DNA of 32,883 bases from Gammaproteobacteria bacterium. GTDB taxonomy: Bacteria > Pseudomonadota > Gammaproteobacteria > Pseudomonadales > Pseudohongiellaceae. The stretch spans positions 1 through 32,883 of the forward strand of contig RKSA01000052.1 in NCBI GenBank assembly GCA_007571115.1, in the 5' to 3' direction. How positions within the stretch are numbered: position 1 is the stretch's first letter; each line of letters begins with the position of its first letter. Of this stretch, positions 30,221 to 32,883 are shown piece by piece. The position numbers were made by a program, and so were the translations under genes. A model generated the notes under the pieces. It saw nothing but the letters and a program-made list of their open reading frames with translations, did no database searches and was not told where the DNA came from.

Positions 30221-31972
30221 CTACATGCGCTCGAGGGTTTCGATTCCGAGCAGGGCGAGGCCCTGTTCGAAGGCGTGCTCGGCGAGCCGCACCAGGGCGA
30301 TTCGCGAATCCCTCACCTGCGCGTCGGCCTTGAGGATCGGGCAGTTTTCGTAAAAGCGCATGAAGCTGCCGGCGAGCTCGTAGAGATAGTTGCAAAGCAG
30401 GTTCGGATAGCATTCGCTGGCGACGAGCTCGACGAATTCGGGCAGTTGCAGTATCTTCAGCAGAAGCGAGCGCTCCTCGCCGCTCGCAAGCTGCGTCAAG
30501 CGGCAAGCAGCCGAACCCTCTGCGTGCTTGCGCAGCACGCTCTTGATCCGCGTGCAGGCATAGAGCAGATAGGGTGCGGTATTGCCGTCGAAGGACAGCA
30601 TCGTCTGCCAGTCGAACACATAGTCGCTCATCCTGTTCTTGCTCAGCTCGGCGTACTTGACTGCGGCGATGCCGACCGTCGCGGCGATTTTCCGCCTTTC
30701 GCCCTCGTCAAGAGCGGGATTTTTCTCGCTGACGAGCGCGAAGGCCCGCTGCACTGCCTCGTCGAGCAAGTCGGCGAGCTTTACCACGTCTCCCGAACGC
30801 GTCTTGTACGGCCGGCCATCCTGGCCCATGATCGTGCCGTGGGCGATGTGTTCGAGCGAAAGCTGCGCCGAAGCGAACCCGGCGGCGCGAGCCACGGCGA
30901 AAACCTGCTCGAAATGCAGCGACTGCCGAGAATCGACGACATACAGCGAGCGGTCGGCGGCGAAGTTCCGCGAACGAAGCCGTATCGAGGCAAGATCGGT
31001 GGTCGCATAGAGATAGCCGCCGTCGGATTTCTGCACGATCACCGGCAAGGCCTCGCCGTCCTTGCTCTGGAATTCAGGCAGGAACACGCATTGCGCTCCA
31101 GCGGATTCCTCCAGCAGGCCCTGCTCGCGCAATTCGCTGACCACGCCGGGCAATTCGTCGTTGTAGCGGCTTTCGGCGTCGAGATCGGAAAGCTGCAAGT
31201 CGACGCCGAGGCACTGGTAAATGTCCTGGCAATGACGAAGCGATTCGTCGATGAAGCGCCGCCAGACTTGGAGAGACTCCGCATCGCCGCCTTGCAGCCT
31301 GACGACGCTTTGCCGCGCGCGTTCGGCAAATTCGGCGTCCGCGTCGAACTTGCCCTTGGCAGCCTTGTAAAAGCTTTCCAGGTCTTCGAGCTCGGCTTGC
31401 AGCAGCTCGGCATTTGCATCGAGCTCGCTCATGTAGGCGATCAGCATGCCGAATTGGGTGCCCCAGTCGCCGACGTGATTTTGCCGGATCACTTCGTGGC
31501 CGAGCCGCTCGAACACGCGACCGAGACAATCGCCGATCACGGTTCCGCGCAAATGCCCAACGTGCATCTCCTTGGCAAGGTTCGGCGAGGAATAGTCGAC
31601 GACGATTTTCTGCCGCTTCGGCCTAGGGGCGATCAGCGCCTGGGGGTCGCCGAGCACGGCGTTGCCGTGGCGAACGAGGGCCGCATCGCTGAGGCGGAGA
31701 TTGATGAAGCCCGGGCCTGCGACTGCGGCGCTCGCGATGATTCCCTGCGCATCGCCTTCCTGAGCCTCCCCGATCGCCTCGACCGTCGCCTCGGCCAACT
31801 GCCGCGGCTTGCGCGCGCTCCGGCCTGCGGCCGCCATGACACCATTGGCCTGGTAGTCGCCGAACTGCGGCCGCGACGCTGTGATCACGTTCGGCTCGCT
31901 GTCGGCAAGCCCCGAAGCTTCGCGCAAGGCCTTGCCGACGATGCGCGACAGTTGCTGCCTAAGATTTTCCAT
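30221..31972 (-). CDS. argS: Arginyl-tRNA synthetase
   Basis: Class I aminoacyl-tRNA synthetase charging tRNA-Arg, cytosolic. The 583-residue protein has the N-terminal Arg-tRNA-synthetase domain (FGDYQANGVMAAAG near 37-50) and the signature SSPNLAKEMHVGHLRGTVIGD containing HVGH (137-140). It also has YATTDLASIRLR, an altered KMSKS region (PYKTRSGD), and the DALR-type anticodon domain starting at LLYACTRIKSVLRK, ending LLGIETLERM. I chose the ATG complementary to 31970-31972 (MENLRQQL); the in-frame ATG eight codons upstream adds non-family residues. It is divergent from rluC across 127 nt. A -10-like TACAAT lies at the complement of 32005-32010 without a good -35 partner. Confidence 0.97.
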   Translation of the reverse strand: MENLRQQLSRIVGKALREASGLADSEPNVITASRPQFGDYQANGVMAAAGRSARKPRQLAEATVEAIGEAQEGDAQGIIASAAVAGPGFINLRLSDAALVRHGNAVLGDPQALIAPRPKRQKIVVDYSSPNLAKEMHVGHLRGTVIGDCLGRVFERLGHEVIRQNHVGDWGTQFGMLIAYMSELDANAELLQAELEDLESFYKAAKGKFDADAEFAERARQSVVRLQGGDAESLQVWRRFIDESLRHCQDIYQCLGVDLQLSDLDAESRYNDELPGVVSELREQGLLEESAGAQCVFLPEFQSKDGEALPVIVQKSDGGYLYATTDLASIRLRSRNFAADRSLYVVDSRQSLHFEQVFAVARAAGFASAQLSLEHIAHGTIMGQDGRPYKTRSGDVVKLADLLDEAVQRAFALVSEKNPALDEGERRKIAATVGIAAVKYAELSKNRMSDYVFDWQTMLSFDGNTAPYLLYACTRIKSVLRKHAEGSAACRLTQLASGEERSLLLKILQLPEFVELVASECYPNLLCNYLYELAGSFMRFYENCPILKADAQVRDSRIALVRLAEHAFEQGLALLGIETLERM

Positions 31973-32034
31973 GCCCTGACAAGTCGATTTCCCCAAGCGG
32001 CGGAATTGTACAACATCCCCTCAGCCCCGATGCC

Positions 32035-32066
32035 CATGCGCCCATGCGCCGATGCTCCGATGCGAT
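32035..32066 (+). repeat. 8-nt tandem repeat in the argS-rluC gap
   Basis: Four adjacent 8-nt units: CATGCGCC, CATGCGCC, GATGCTCC, GATGCGAT, with a degenerate unit before them at 32027-32034. The array ends at a -10-like TACAAT (32066-32071) about 28 nt before the rluC start, so it occupies the spacer/-35 zone expected for that promoter. Confidence 0.8.
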
Positions 32067-32099
32067 ACAATCGCCGCATCACTCCGATGCTCGCCGATC

Positions 32100-32883
32100 A
32101 TGACCAAGGAAACCGGCAAGGCACGGCTGCTTGCCGTCCCCGAGCGATTCGCTGGGCAAAGGCTCGACAATTTCCTCCTGCGCGAATTGAAGTCTCTGCC
32201 CAGGTCGAGAATCTATCGCCTCGTCCGCAAGGGCGAGGTGCGGGTCAATCGCGGGCGCTGCAAGCCTGAAACGCGCCTTTCCCCCGGCGACCAGGTGCGA
32301 ATCCCGCCGCATTTCGCCAGCCAGCCAGCGCGAATCCTCGCGCCGAGCGAAAAGTTGCGGCAGAGGCTGGAGAGCTGCATCCTGTTCGAGGACGAAGCGA
32401 TGCTGATCCTGAACAAGCCCGCCGGAATGGCGGTCCACGGCGGCAGCGGAGTCGCTCTCGGCCTCATCGAGGCATTGCGCCAGCTCCGCCCCGAATGGCT
32501 CGAGGCCGAGCTTGCCCACCGCCTCGACCGCGACACTTCAGGATGCTTGGTCATCGCCAAACAGGGAGCCTTCCTGCGCCATTTCCAGGCCGAATTGCGC
32601 GCTGGCGCGGTCGAAAAGACCTACCTCGCCCTCGTCCACGGCGCCTGGCCCGAAGCGCTTGCATCGATCGATCTGCCCCTGCGCAAGAACCAGCCGAGCT
32701 CCGGCGAGCGCCTCGTTCGCCCCAGCACCGGCGGCAAGCGCGCCAGGACCGGCTTCCAAATCCGCGAACGCCTTCCAGGCGCCACCCTGCTCGAAGTCCA
32801 TCTCGAAACCGGCCGCACGCACCAGATCCGCGTCCACTGCCAAGCCGCCGGCCACGCCATCATCGGCGACAGCAAATACAGCC
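32100..32883 (+). CDS. rluC: 23S rRNA pseudouridine synthase RluC-like (3' end outside window)
   Basis: Pseudouridine synthase of the RluA/RluC family, which in E. coli modifies 23S rRNA positions 955, 2504 and 2580. The 261 codons present include an N-terminal S4 RNA-binding domain (about 18-70: FAGQRLDNFL, RSRIYRLVRKGEVRVN). The catalytic domain has ILNKPAGMAVHGG near 103-115, HRLDRDTSG at 140-148 with catalytic Asp143, EKTYLALVHG, and ETGRTHQIRVH. The frame has no stop and runs off the right edge, lacking perhaps the last 50-60 residues. The start ATG 32100 lacks a strong ribosome site. RluC is preferred over RluD or RluA because of overall fit, but the distinction is not certain. Confidence 0.9.
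   Translation, partial: MTKETGKARLLAVPERFAGQRLDNFLLRELKSLPRSRIYRLVRKGEVRVNRGRCKPETRLSPGDQVRIPPHFASQPARILAPSEKLRQRLESCILFEDEAMLILNKPAGMAVHGGSGVALGLIEALRQLRPEWLEAELAHRLDRDTSGCLVIAKQGAFLRHFQAELRAGAVEKTYLALVHGAWPEALASIDLPLRKNQPSSGERLVRPSTGGKRARTGFQIRERLPGATLLEVHLETGRTHQIRVHCQAAGHAIIGDSKYS

Noticed and set aside
30275..32269. 664-codon open frame opposite argS
   Set aside because: Antisense to argS and running across the divergent intergenic region; no recognisable domain.

Overview
The window is a dense, high-GC stretch of a bacterial chromosome, with coding on both strands and very short intergenic gaps. The genes point to a free-living, aerobic Gammaproteobacterium: gltA is divergent from sdhCDAB, the order sucA-sucB-lpdA-sucC-sucD follows, there is a DUF3450/TtpC-type TonB energising cluster, and htpG, argS and rluC are present. 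I cannot fix the genus from sequence alone. No phage, plasmid, integrase, transposase gene or CRISPR array is visible.

Layout. 1-4022 (+): an NhaC-type Na+/H+ antiporter whose frame is broken by an early in-frame TGA, followed 4 bases later by an atypical phosphoenolpyruvate carboxylase. 4044-6855 (-): an AbgT-family transporter downstream of an ArgD-like class III aminotransferase. 6970-8686 (+): msrA and a cN-I-type 5'-nucleotidase, then tRNA-Ala(GGC) with a near-consensus promoter. 8958-21908: a TCA-cycle block. gltA (-) and sdhCDAB (+) share a divergent promoter region, and sucAB-lpdA-sucCD (+) follows. Together they supply citrate synthase, succinate dehydrogenase, the 2-oxoglutarate dehydrogenase complex and succinyl-CoA synthetase. 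The sdhA-sdhB junction carries a non-coding MITE-like element of about 317 bp with perfect terminal inverted repeats. 22008-28090 (+): a seven-gene TonB energising cluster (DUF3450, long ExbB/TtpC-like, ExbB, ExbD, two tandem TonB paralogues, TPR protein). 28192-30207 (+): htpG behind a sigma32-like promoter. 30221-31972 (-): argS. 32100-end (+): rluC, cut by the window edge.

The most interesting signals are: (i) short degenerate tandem repeats (periods 8-24 nt) that recur at the starts of genes or just upstream of them, most clearly a pentapeptide-repeat extension on HtpG; (ii) the MITE-like element splitting the sdh operon; (iii) two adjacent TonB genes with nearly the same C-terminal domain but very different linkers; (iv) a periplasmic module that seems shared by DUF3450 and the neighbouring TtpC-like protein; (v) the TGA in the antiporter, at a place where the flanking sequence in the same frame still reads as family sequence. 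I found no clear defence, biosynthetic or otherwise wholly new gene system. All assignments were made by eye from translated motifs, without database searches.
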